64,000 nt of DNA from NCBI RefSeq assembly GCF_017307495.1, contig NZ_JAFKHE010000015.1:248001-312000 (forward strand), in the 5' to 3' direction. Position 1 is the first letter of the stretch. Each line of letters opens with the position of its first letter. The position numbers and the translations under genes were made by a program. This DNA comes from Devosia sp. (GTDB lineage Bacteria; Pseudomonadota; Alphaproteobacteria; Rhizobiales; Devosiaceae). Of the stretch, positions 15,911 through 23,415 are shown piece after piece. Under the pieces are notes generated by a model that saw nothing but the letters and a program-made list of their open reading frames with translations, searched no databases and was not told the origin of the DNA.

Positions 15911-16258
15911 TCAGTTCTTCGTCTTCGGGGCGATGCCCTGCAACTCGGCGAGCAGGCCATCGAGCCGCGCGTAGCTTTTCTCCCAGAATTGCCGGTAGCG
16001 CTCGAGCCAGCCGACCGCCTCGGCCATCGGCGCCGCCTCGATCCGCACCGGCCGGCGCTGGGCCTCCCTGCCGCGCGACACGAGGCCGGCCTGCTCGAGC
16101 ACCTTGATGTGCTTGGAGATGGCCGGCTGGCTCATGTCGAAGGGCTCGACCAGCTCGTTCACCGTCGCCTCGCCCTCGGCCAGTCGGGCAAGGATGGCGC
16201 GGCGCGTGGGGTCGGCGAGCGCTGCGAAGGTGCGGTCGAGCTGGGAGGGGGCAGGCAT
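15911..16258 (-). CDS. ArsR-family winged-helix repressor
   Basis: A 115-residue regulator: LDRTFAALADPTRRAILARL, then helix-turn-helix MSQPAISKHIKVLEQAGLV and the wing SRGREAQRRPVRIEA. It lacks the metal-binding ELCVCDL cysteines, so it is not a metal sensor of the classical type. It heads the operon with SRPBCC and VOC genes. An inverted repeat that directly abuts the start codon is the likely self-operator; no ribosome site is seen, so the mRNA may be leaderless. Confidence 0.92.
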   Translation of the reverse strand: MPAPSQLDRTFAALADPTRRAILARLAEGEATVNELVEPFDMSQPAISKHIKVLEQAGLVSRGREAQRRPVRIEAAPMAEAVGWLERYRQFWEKSYARLDGLLAELQGIAPKTKN

Positions 16259-16298
16259 TTCAATAACTCAGTGTTTCTATAACTGAATGGTTATTGAA
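16259..16298 (-). promoter_or_regulatory. Probable ArsR operator
   Basis: Perfect 9-base arms TTCAATAAC (16259-16267) and GTTATTGAA (16290-16298), with inner TCAGT/ACTGA arms, lie directly against the ArsR start codon. The size and symmetry suit dimeric ArsR binding. Confidence 0.75.
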
Positions 16299-16335
16299 AG
16301 AATACGGGGATGTCAAGCGGGTCTGGCGCACTTGG

Positions 16336-16372
16336 CTCCTCCCCTCCCGTCCTCCCCCATCAAGGGGGAGGT
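16336..16372. repeat. Fragment of family B repeat
   Basis: CTCCTCCCCTCCCGTCCTC followed by CATCAAGGGGGAGGTG resembles the arms of the longer family B copies. Only a short piece is present, between the ArsR operator and the allantoinase gene end. Confidence 0.5.
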
Positions 16373-16467
16373 GTCGCATCGAGTAGTCGGCTTGAACTTG
16401 CCGCCTACCACCGGTTTGGGGACAAGAAGCTGGGGGCAGGAGGCGCATGTGCCTCCGACCCTTGATC

Positions 16468-17883
16468 TCACTCCATGATCGACCGGATACGCAGTTCCGC
16501 GATCCGCTCCACCTGCCTGCACGCCGTGGCGAATTCCTGTTCACGGGTGTTGCCGAGGCGCTTCTCGAAGGCGGCCATGATCTGGGCTTTTGTGTTGTCG
16601 CGGACCGCGATAATGAAGGGGAAGCCGAACTTCTCCACATACTGGCGGTTGAGCAGGCCGAAGCGCTCGCGCTCGGCGTCGGTCAGCGCATCGAGGCCGG
16701 CCGAGGCCTGCTCGGATTCCGATTCGGCGGTCAGGCGCTTTGCCGCGGCGAGCTTGCCGGCGAGGTCGGGATGGGCGTTGAGGACGCCGAGGCGTTCCTG
16801 CTCGGAGGCAGCCCGGAAGACCTGGCACATCAGGGCGTGCAGGCCGACCGGCGTGTCGTGGACCGGCCCCATCTCGCGCTTGTGGGCGCGCTCGGCGACC
16901 CACTCGGAGTGCTCGAACACGTTGCCGAACAGCTGCGTGAAGTCGTCGAGGGCGAGCCCGGACGGCACGATCGCCGGCTTCCGATAGGGGTGGGTCCTGA
17001 GCCAGTGCTCGGCGATGTCGATGCGCTTGGCGATCCACACCTTGTCCTTGCTCATGACATAGTCGACGAAGCGCTGCAGGCCGGCGAAGCGCCCGGGCAT
17101 ACCGACGAGGCGGCAGTGGAGGCCCAGCGACATCATCTTGGGCGAGCCGGCCTCGCCTTCGGCATAGAGCACGTCGAAGCTGTCCTTGAGCATCTGGAAG
17201 TATTCCTCGCCATTGGCGAAGCCCGAGGCAGTGGTGAAGCGCATGTCATTGGTGGCGAGCGAGTAGGGGATGATCAGCTGCGGGCTGCCCATGTGCTCGC
17301 GATAGTAGGGCAAGTCGTCGTCGTAGGTGTCCGAGACGTAGGTGAAGCCGCCTTCCTCGCTGGCAAGGTCGACGGTATTCACCGAGGTGCGGCCGCAGTA
17401 CCAGCCGGTGGGGCGGGTGCCGATCATCTCGGTATGGAGCTTGACCGCGGCGTGCAGATCCTCGCGCTCGTGCTCGATGTCGTGGTCGCGGTAGTCGATC
17501 CACTTGAGGCCGTGGCTGGCGATTTCCCAGTCGGCATCGAGCATGGCCTTCACCTGCTCGGGGCTGCGCTGCAGGGCGGTGGCGACGCCATAGACCGTGA
17601 CGGGCAGGTTGTGCCCGGTGAACAGGCGATGGAGCCGCCAGAAACCGGCCCGGGCGCCGTACTCGTACATCGACTCGACGTTCCAGTGGCGCTTGCCCTG
17701 CCATGGCGCGGCGCCGATCACGTCGACGAGGAAAGCCTCGGAAGCGGCGTCGCCGTGGAGGACGCAGTTCTCGCCGCCTTCCTCGTAGTTGAGGACGAAC
17801 TGCACGGCGATGTTTGCACCGCCCGGCCACTGTGCGTGCGGCGGATTGGGGCCGTAGCCCTGCAGGTTACGGGGGTAACGCAT
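16468..17883 (-). CDS. puuE: Fused allantoinase (PuuE) and OHCU decarboxylase
   Basis: A 471-residue two-domain purine enzyme. Residues 1 to about 300 are a polysaccharide-deacetylase-type allantoinase (PuuE): RYPRNLQGYGPNPPHAQWPG, NYEEGGENCVLHGD, EIASHGLKWIDY and RTSVNTVDLASEEGGF. Residues about 310-471 are 2-oxo-4-hydroxy-4-carboxy-5-ureidoimidazoline decarboxylase (UraD): LDDFTQLFGNVFEHSEWV, NAHPDLAGKLA and FGFPFIIAVR. So one chain makes (S)-allantoin and then opens it. MRYPRN is chosen with GAGG upstream. It diverges from uraH, which makes the OHCU substrate. Confidence 0.95.
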   Translation of the reverse strand: MRYPRNLQGYGPNPPHAQWPGGANIAVQFVLNYEEGGENCVLHGDAASEAFLVDVIGAAPWQGKRHWNVESMYEYGARAGFWRLHRLFTGHNLPVTVYGVATALQRSPEQVKAMLDADWEIASHGLKWIDYRDHDIEHEREDLHAAVKLHTEMIGTRPTGWYCGRTSVNTVDLASEEGGFTYVSDTYDDDLPYYREHMGSPQLIIPYSLATNDMRFTTASGFANGEEYFQMLKDSFDVLYAEGEAGSPKMMSLGLHCRLVGMPGRFAGLQRFVDYVMSKDKVWIAKRIDIAEHWLRTHPYRKPAIVPSGLALDDFTQLFGNVFEHSEWVAERAHKREMGPVHDTPVGLHALMCQVFRAASEQERLGVLNAHPDLAGKLAAAKRLTAESESEQASAGLDALTDAERERFGLLNRQYVEKFGFPFIIAVRDNTKAQIMAAFEKRLGNTREQEFATACRQVERIAELRIRSIME

Positions 17884-17998
17884 CGGGAACCTCGTCTTTC
17901 GTCCGCGCATAACAGCGTTGGAAACGCGTGTGCGCAAGTCCGCGAAAAGTGGACCAGTTGGTAAAAATCGGCTGCAACCCCCTTGGAACGGAGTCGGA

Positions 17999-18019
17999 AT
18001 TGCTCAATAGTCGAGCAAT
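17999..18019. promoter_or_regulatory. Inverted repeat, candidate operator for divergent purine genes
   Basis: ATTGCTC and GAGCAAT, 7-base perfect arms with a 7-base spacer, lie between the divergent puuE-uraD and uraH-xdh units. This is the form of a dimeric repressor or activator site. No regulator gene for the pathway is in the window. Confidence 0.5.
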
Positions 18020-18090
18020 CAGAACGGAGTGCCTCCACGGCAAGCGGCGGCCGACGGGGGGCTGCCTGCCAGCGGGCAAAGGGATGGGTA

Positions 18091-18447
18091 ATGGCGGGTC
18101 CAGCACGCCTAACGACGCACGTACTCGACACCACACACGGAAAGCCGGCAGCGGGAATGCGGCTCGACCTGCTCATGGTGCACGGCGACCATACGCACCA
18201 TATATGGTCCGGACATACGAATGCCGACGGTCGGGTCGACCAGCCGCTGCTCGAAGGCGACCGTTTCCATCTGGGCGGCTATGAGCTGATCTTCCACGTC
18301 GGTCAGTACTTCGAGCGGCTCGGCCTGGACCTCGAGACCCCGTTCCTCGACACCGTGCCGGTGCGGTTCGTGATGAGCGAGATGGCGCACTATCACGTGC
18401 CGCTGCTGGTCTCGCCGTACGGATACTCGACCTACCGGGGAAGCTGA
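18091..18447 (+). CDS. uraH: 5-hydroxyisourate hydrolase (transthyretin-like)
   Basis: A 118-residue enzyme hydrolysing 5-hydroxyisourate, the product of urate oxidation, to OHCU. Signatures: LTTHVLDTTHGKPAAGM at the start, HTNADGRVDQPLL, FHVGQYF and the C-terminal YHVPLLVSPYGYSTYRGS that defines the family. Its stop overlaps the xdhA start (TGATG), so it heads the uraH-xdhABC unit. It supplies the substrate of the UraD domain encoded divergently. Confidence 0.96.
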   Translation: MAGPARLTTHVLDTTHGKPAAGMRLDLLMVHGDHTHHIWSGHTNADGRVDQPLLEGDRFHLGGYELIFHVGQYFERLGLDLETPFLDTVPVRFVMSEMAHYHVPLLVSPYGYSTYRGS

Positions 18448-19910
18448 TGACCGAAATCCGGACCCAGCTGCGATTCATCCTCAACGACCGGGACGTCGTG
18501 CTGGACGAGATTTCGGCGACCCGTACGCTGCTCGACTATCTCCGCCTCGACCGCCGCATGACCGGCTCCAAGGAGGGCTGCGCCGAGGGCGACTGCGGCG
18601 CCTGCACGGTACTGGTGGGTCGGCTGCGCGGGGGCGAGCTGCGCTACGAATCGATCAATGCCTGCATCTGCTTCGTGGGCAGCCTCGATGCGACGCATGT
18701 CGTCACGGTGGAGCACCTCAGTGCCGCCAGCGGACCGCTGCATCCGGTGCAGCAGGCGATGGTGGATCACCATGGCAGCCAGTGCGGCTTCTGCACGCCG
18801 GGCATCGTGATGTCGCTCTATGGCATGTGGATGCAGACACCCGACCCGTCGGTGAACGACATCGAGGTGGCGCTGCAGGGCAATCTGTGTCGGTGCACCG
18901 GCTATGCGCCGATCGTCAAGGCCGGGCGGTCGATCTCGGCCTATGGCAAGGTGGTTGCGGACCCGCTGGTGGCCGAGCGGCAGTCGATCACGGCGCGGCT
19001 CGCGGCGCTGAGGGACGGCAGGCGCATCGAGCTGGGGACGGGCAAGGACCGGATCATAGTGCCGGCCAGTGCGGACGACTTGGCCGACATCTATGCGGCC
19101 AATCCGACCGGCACGCTGGTGGCGGGCGCGACCGACGTGGGCCTGTGGGTGACCAAGTTCATGCGCGACATCGGGCCGATGATCTACATCGCCGACGTGG
19201 CGGACCTGCACGGGATCGCCGAACTCGACGGCGCGCTGCGCATCGGCGCGGCCGTGACCTACAGCGAGGCGCAGGCGGCGATCGTGGCGCGCTATCCGCA
19301 GCTCAAGGAATTCTGGAGCCGGATCGGCGGGCAACAGGTGCGCAATGCCGGCACGATCGGCGCCAACATCGCCAATGGCTCGCCGATCGGCGACACGCCA
19401 CCGCCGCTGATCGCGCTCGGCGCCTCGATCGTGCTGCGCAAGGGCGATGCCCGCCGCGAGGTCAGGCTCGAGGACTTCTTCATCGCCTACGGCAAGCAGG
19501 ACCGCCAGCCGGGCGAGTTCGTCGAGGGCGTGATCGTTCCGGCGCTGCCCGAGGGCGAGCAGTTCGCCGCCTACAAGATATCCAAGCGCCGGGACGAGGA
19601 TATCTCGTCCGTGTGCGCTGCGTTCAGGGTGAAGGTCGAGGACGGCAAGGTCGCTTCCGCGGTCATCGCCTACGGCGGCATGGCGGCGACGCCGAAGCGG
19701 GCCAGGGCGGTGGAGGCGGCGCTGATCGGCAAGCCGTGGACCTCGGCGACGGTCGAGGCGGCGCTGCCGGTCTACGAGGTGGACTACCAGCCGCTGACCG
19801 ACATGCGCGCCAGTGCCGAATATCGGCTGCTCGTGGCGCAGAACCTGTTGCGGCGCTTCTTCCTCGAGACGACAGGTGCGGCCGAGCGGCTGACGCGGGA
19901 GGTCGCATGA
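18447..19910 (+). CDS. xdhA: Xanthine dehydrogenase small subunit
   Basis: A 487-residue subunit carrying the two 2Fe-2S clusters and FAD. Cluster motifs are EGCAEGDCGACTVLVG with a later NACICFVG, and QCGFCTPG with CRCTGYAPI. The FAD-binding domain follows (GATDVGLWVTK, NAGTIGANIANGSPIGDTPP) and then the CO-dehydrogenase flavoprotein C-terminal domain. It passes electrons from the molybdenum subunit to NAD. The start overlaps uraH. Unusually for an xdh operon, a palindromic repeat of about 100 bases separates it from xdhB. Confidence 0.97.
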   Translation: MTEIRTQLRFILNDRDVVLDEISATRTLLDYLRLDRRMTGSKEGCAEGDCGACTVLVGRLRGGELRYESINACICFVGSLDATHVVTVEHLSAASGPLHPVQQAMVDHHGSQCGFCTPGIVMSLYGMWMQTPDPSVNDIEVALQGNLCRCTGYAPIVKAGRSISAYGKVVADPLVAERQSITARLAALRDGRRIELGTGKDRIIVPASADDLADIYAANPTGTLVAGATDVGLWVTKFMRDIGPMIYIADVADLHGIAELDGALRIGAAVTYSEAQAAIVARYPQLKEFWSRIGGQQVRNAGTIGANIANGSPIGDTPPPLIALGASIVLRKGDARREVRLEDFFIAYGKQDRQPGEFVEGVIVPALPEGEQFAAYKISKRRDEDISSVCAAFRVKVEDGKVASAVIAYGGMAATPKRARAVEAALIGKPWTSATVEAALPVYEVDYQPLTDMRASAEYRLLVAQNLLRRFFLETTGAAERLTREVA

Positions 19911-19933
19911 TGTTGCTTTCCCTCCATTTCCAC

Positions 19934-20034
19934 CGGGTCACCCCGGCGCAGGCCGGGGTCCATCTTGAGGGGGTTCCGATTGCGCAGTTCGGGGTGGATC
20001 ATCCCAGGATGGATTCCGGCCTGCGCCGGAACGA
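19934..20034. repeat. Palindromic repeat, family A copy 3, between xdhA and xdhB
   Basis: GGTCACCCCGGCGCAGGCC lies at the left and GGCCTGCGCCGGAACGAC at the right, forming a long imperfect hairpin. It fills nearly the whole spacer within the operon. Confidence 0.75.
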
Positions 20035-20061
20035 CATCGCGTTTGTGGAGGTATCGACCCC

Positions 20062-22386
20062 ATGAACAAGCAATCCCCGATCACAACATCCCCGCTGCAC
20101 GTCTCGACCCCGCACGATTCCGCCGCCAAGCAGGTGGCCGGACGGGCCGACTATATCGACGACCTGGTCGAGCCGGAGGGCACGCTGCATGCCTATCTGG
20201 GCCTCTCGACCAAGCCGCATGCCGATATCGCCGCGATGAACCTCGACGCGGTGCGCGCGGCCCCGGGCGTCGTCGGCGTGCTGACGGCCGAGGACGTGCC
20301 GGCGGAGAACGATATCAGCTCGGTGCACAAGCACGACGAGCCGGTGTTCGCGACGACGCGCGTCGTCACCTGGGGCCAGCCGCTGTTCGCGGTGATCGGC
20401 ACTACGCGCGAGGCGGCGCGCCGGGCGGCGAAGCTGGCGCGGATCGAATATCGCGACCTGCCGTTCTTCACCGATGTGGATGGGGCGATGGCTGCCGGCG
20501 GCAAGCTGGTCACCGAGCCGCTGAAGCTCGAGCGCGGCGATGTCGAGGCCGGGCTCGCGGCCTCGCCGCGTCGCGTGACAGGGCGGGTCCGCATCGGCGG
20601 GCAGGAGCATTTCTACCTCGAAAGCCAGGCGGCGCTGGCCGTGCCGGGCGAGGATGACGAGGTCACCCTGCATTGTTCTACCCAGCACCCGACCGAGATC
20701 CAGGTGATGGTGGCGCAGGTGCTTGGCATTCCGCATGCCGCCGTTACGGTGAACATGCGCCGCATGGGCGGCGGGTTCGGCGGCAAGGAGACGCAAGGCA
20801 ATCTTTTCGCTGTCGTGGCAGCGCTTGCGGCCAAGAAGTTCAACCGGGCCGTGAAGATCAGGCCGGACCGCGACGACGACTTCCAGATCACCGGCAAGCG
20901 CCACGATTTCGTCGTCGACTACGACGTCGGCTACACCGACGACGGCAGGATCCAGGCGGTGACGGCGACCTTCGCTGCGCGCTCGGGCTATTCGGCCGAC
21001 CTGTCGGGCCCGGTGACGGACCGCGCCCTGTTCCACGCGGACAACGCTTACTGGTATCCGGCGGTGCGGGTGAATTCGCTGCCGCTGTTCACCAACACCG
21101 TGTCGAACACGGCTTTTCGCGGCTTCGGCGGCCCGCAGGGGATCATCGCGGCCGAGCGCTGGATCGAGGACATCGCCTACGCGCTGGGCAAGGATCCGCT
21201 CGAGATTCGGAAGGCGAACTTCTACGGCACCGAAACGAACAACATCACGCCCTACCACCAGGTGGTGGAGGACAACGTCATCCAGCGGGTGATCGAGGAC
21301 CTCGAGCAGAGCTCCGACTATCAGGCGCGGCGCCAGGCGATCCTTGCGTTCAACCGCACCAGCAGCGTGCTCAAGAAGGGCATCGCAATGGTGCCGGTGA
21401 AGTTCGGCATCTCGTTCACGGCGACCTGGCACAACCAGGCCGGGGCGCTGGTGCACGTCTATCGCGACGGCTCGATCCATCTGAGCCATGGCGGCACCGA
21501 GATGGGGCAGGGGCTCCACATCAAGGTGATGCAGGTGGTCGCCGATGCCTTCGGGGTACCGGTCGAGCGGGTGCAGATCACCGCCAGCAATACCGGCAAG
21601 GTGCCGAACACCTCGGCCACGGCGGCATCCTCGGGCACCGATCTCAACGGCATGGCGGCGCTGGACGCGGCCAACCAGATCAAGGCGCGCATGGCGGCGC
21701 ATGCGGCCTTCATCTACGAGGTCGAGCCGAGCGAGGTGCAGTGGGAGTTCGGCGGCATCCGGGCCGGGCAGCAGTTCGTGCCGTTCGACGAACTGGCGAC
21801 CTCGTGCTGGATGAACCGCGTGTCGCTGAGCGCAGCCGGCTTCTACAAGACGCCGAAGATTCACTGGGATCGCGCCACGGGACGCGGGCACCCATTCTAC
21901 TACTTCGCCTATGGTGCGGCGGCGTCGGAAGTGACGGTCGACACGCTGACCGGGGAGTATGTCGTCGACCGTGCCGACGTGCTCGAGGATGTAGGCCGCT
22001 CGCTCAATCCGGCGATCGACATCGGCCAGGTCGAGGGCGGCTTCATCCAGGGCATGGGGTGGCTCACCACCGAAGAGCTGTGGTGGGACAGCAAGGGGCA
22101 ACTGCGCACCCACGCGCCCTCCACCTACAAGATCCCGCTCGCCTCCGACGTACCGCGCGTCTTCAACGTGCGGCTGGCCGAGTGGAGCATCAACAAGGAG
22201 CCGGCGATCGGGCGGAGCAAGGCCGTGGGCGAGCCGCCGCTGGTGCTCGGCTATTCGGTGGTCGAGGCGCTGTCGATGGCGGTCGCTTCTGTGGCCGACT
22301 ACAGGGTCGCGCCAAGGCTCGACATGCCGGCAACGCCCGAACGGGTCCTGCTGGCGGTGGAGCGGATGCGGAAGGGGCTCCAATGA
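20062..22386 (+). CDS. xdhB: Xanthine dehydrogenase molybdopterin-binding subunit
   Basis: A 774-residue catalytic subunit that hydroxylates hypoxanthine and xanthine to urate. Molybdopterin-contact motifs are GGGFGGKETQG, FRGFGGPQG and GGTEMGQGLH; the catalytic glutamate lies in KAVGEPPLVLGYSV near the C terminus. A GGAGG ribosome site lies upstream of MNKQSP. The length is normal for bacterial XdhB. A family B repeat of about 130 bases separates it from xdhC. Confidence 0.97.
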   Translation: MNKQSPITTSPLHVSTPHDSAAKQVAGRADYIDDLVEPEGTLHAYLGLSTKPHADIAAMNLDAVRAAPGVVGVLTAEDVPAENDISSVHKHDEPVFATTRVVTWGQPLFAVIGTTREAARRAAKLARIEYRDLPFFTDVDGAMAAGGKLVTEPLKLERGDVEAGLAASPRRVTGRVRIGGQEHFYLESQAALAVPGEDDEVTLHCSTQHPTEIQVMVAQVLGIPHAAVTVNMRRMGGGFGGKETQGNLFAVVAALAAKKFNRAVKIRPDRDDDFQITGKRHDFVVDYDVGYTDDGRIQAVTATFAARSGYSADLSGPVTDRALFHADNAYWYPAVRVNSLPLFTNTVSNTAFRGFGGPQGIIAAERWIEDIAYALGKDPLEIRKANFYGTETNNITPYHQVVEDNVIQRVIEDLEQSSDYQARRQAILAFNRTSSVLKKGIAMVPVKFGISFTATWHNQAGALVHVYRDGSIHLSHGGTEMGQGLHIKVMQVVADAFGVPVERVQITASNTGKVPNTSATAASSGTDLNGMAALDAANQIKARMAAHAAFIYEVEPSEVQWEFGGIRAGQQFVPFDELATSCWMNRVSLSAAGFYKTPKIHWDRATGRGHPFYYFAYGAAASEVTVDTLTGEYVVDRADVLEDVGRSLNPAIDIGQVEGGFIQGMGWLTTEELWWDSKGQLRTHAPSTYKIPLASDVPRVFNVRLAEWSINKEPAIGRSKAVGEPPLVLGYSVVEALSMAVASVADYRVAPRLDMPATPERVLLAVERMRKGLQ

Positions 22387-22399
22387 CCGCTGTGCGTGG

Positions 22400-22533
22400 C
22401 TACCCCTCATCCGGCGCTGCGCGCCACCTTCTCCCCGACGGGGAGAAGAATACGGAGAGCACGGTGGCCACCACTTTTCCTCTCCCCGTCGGGGAGAGGG
22501 TGGATCGCGCGCAGCGCGAGACGGGTGAGGGGT
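22400..22533. repeat. Palindromic repeat, family B, between xdhB and xdhC
   Basis: CTACCCCTCATCCGGCGCTG at the left mirrors the GCGCGAGACGGGTGAGGGG end; inside, CTCCCCGACGGGGAG and CTCTCCCCGTCGGGGAGAG form two further hairpins. It reads as a complete element between two co-transcribed genes. Confidence 0.8.
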
Positions 22534-22542
22534 GACTGTCCG

Positions 22543-23415
22543 ATGACACTCTCCGTCTCCGACCTGCAGAGCTTCCTCTCCACTCAACCGGACGCGATCG
22601 TCGCTGAACTTGCCTCCGTCCGGGGCTCTTCGCCGCGTGAGGCCGGCGCGTTCATGCTGATTTCTGCGGGCGCCATTGCCGGCACCATCGGTGGCGGGGC
22701 GCTCGAGTACATGGTGATTGACCGGGCGCGGCAGGTGCTGCGGAACGGCGAGCACCGGGACGACCTCGACATCCCGCTCGGACCCGAGATCGGGCAGTGC
22801 TGCGGCGGCCGCGTGGACGTGGCGCTGCGGCGCGTGACGCCGGACCTCGTCCGGGCGCTGGTCGCTCGGCTGGCTGCGGAGGACGCAGCGCGGCCGCATG
22901 TCTTCCTGTTCGGAGCGGGGCACGTCGGGCACGCCCTGGCGCGCGCGCTGGCGCCGCTGCCGGCGCATGTGCATGTGGTCGATACGCGCCCGGGCGAACT
23001 CACCGACCTGCCGGACAATGTCGAGACCCTCGCCGTGCCGATGCCGGAGGCGGTGGTCCGGTCTGCGCCGGAGGGCAGCTCCTACGTCATCCTCACCCAC
23101 GACCACGCGCTCGATTTCCTGATCGGGGCCGAGGCGCTGCAGCGGCTCGATGCGCCCTACGTGGGCATGGTGGGCTCGAAGACGAAGCGCGCACGCTTCA
23201 GGAGCTGGTACCTCGACGCGGGCTATCCCGCCGACCGGCTGGAGCGGCTGGTGCTGCCCATCGGCGGCAGGGCCTTTCCGGGCGGGCTTGGCGACAAGCG
23301 GCCGGAGGTGATCGCGGCGCTGGCGGCCGCCGAGATTCTGGTACACATTGGCGGTCGGGAAGCATCTGTCGCACGGCCGGTCACGACCCAGTCGGGAGCC
23401 GTTGTTGGACATTAG
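22543..23415 (+). CDS. xdhC: Xanthine dehydrogenase accessory protein XdhC
   Basis: A 290-residue chaperone that loads sulfurated molybdenum cofactor into XdhB. Family motifs: VRGSSPREAGAFML, GTIGGGALEY, LGPEIGQCCGGRV, then a Rossmann-like HVFLFGAGHVGHAL and YVGMVGSKTKRA. The frame extends further upstream through the repeat, but MTLSVSD matches the family start. Its stop overlaps the next gene by 11 bases. Confidence 0.96.
   Translation: MTLSVSDLQSFLSTQPDAIVAELASVRGSSPREAGAFMLISAGAIAGTIGGGALEYMVIDRARQVLRNGEHRDDLDIPLGPEIGQCCGGRVDVALRRVTPDLVRALVARLAAEDAARPHVFLFGAGHVGHALARALAPLPAHVHVVDTRPGELTDLPDNVETLAVPMPEAVVRSAPEGSSYVILTHDHALDFLIGAEALQRLDAPYVGMVGSKTKRARFRSWYLDAGYPADRLERLVLPIGGRAFPGGLGDKRPEVIAALAAAEILVHIGGREASVARPVTTQSGAVVGH

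Noticed and set aside
16468..17883. Frameshifted pair of separate puuE and uraD genes
   Set aside because: The reading frame is continuous through both domains with no stop or shift, so it is a real fusion.
22396..22542. N-terminal extension of XdhC through the family B repeat
   Set aside because: The extension is encoded by a palindromic repeat that also occurs in non-coding places, and XdhC family proteins start near MTLSVSDLQ.
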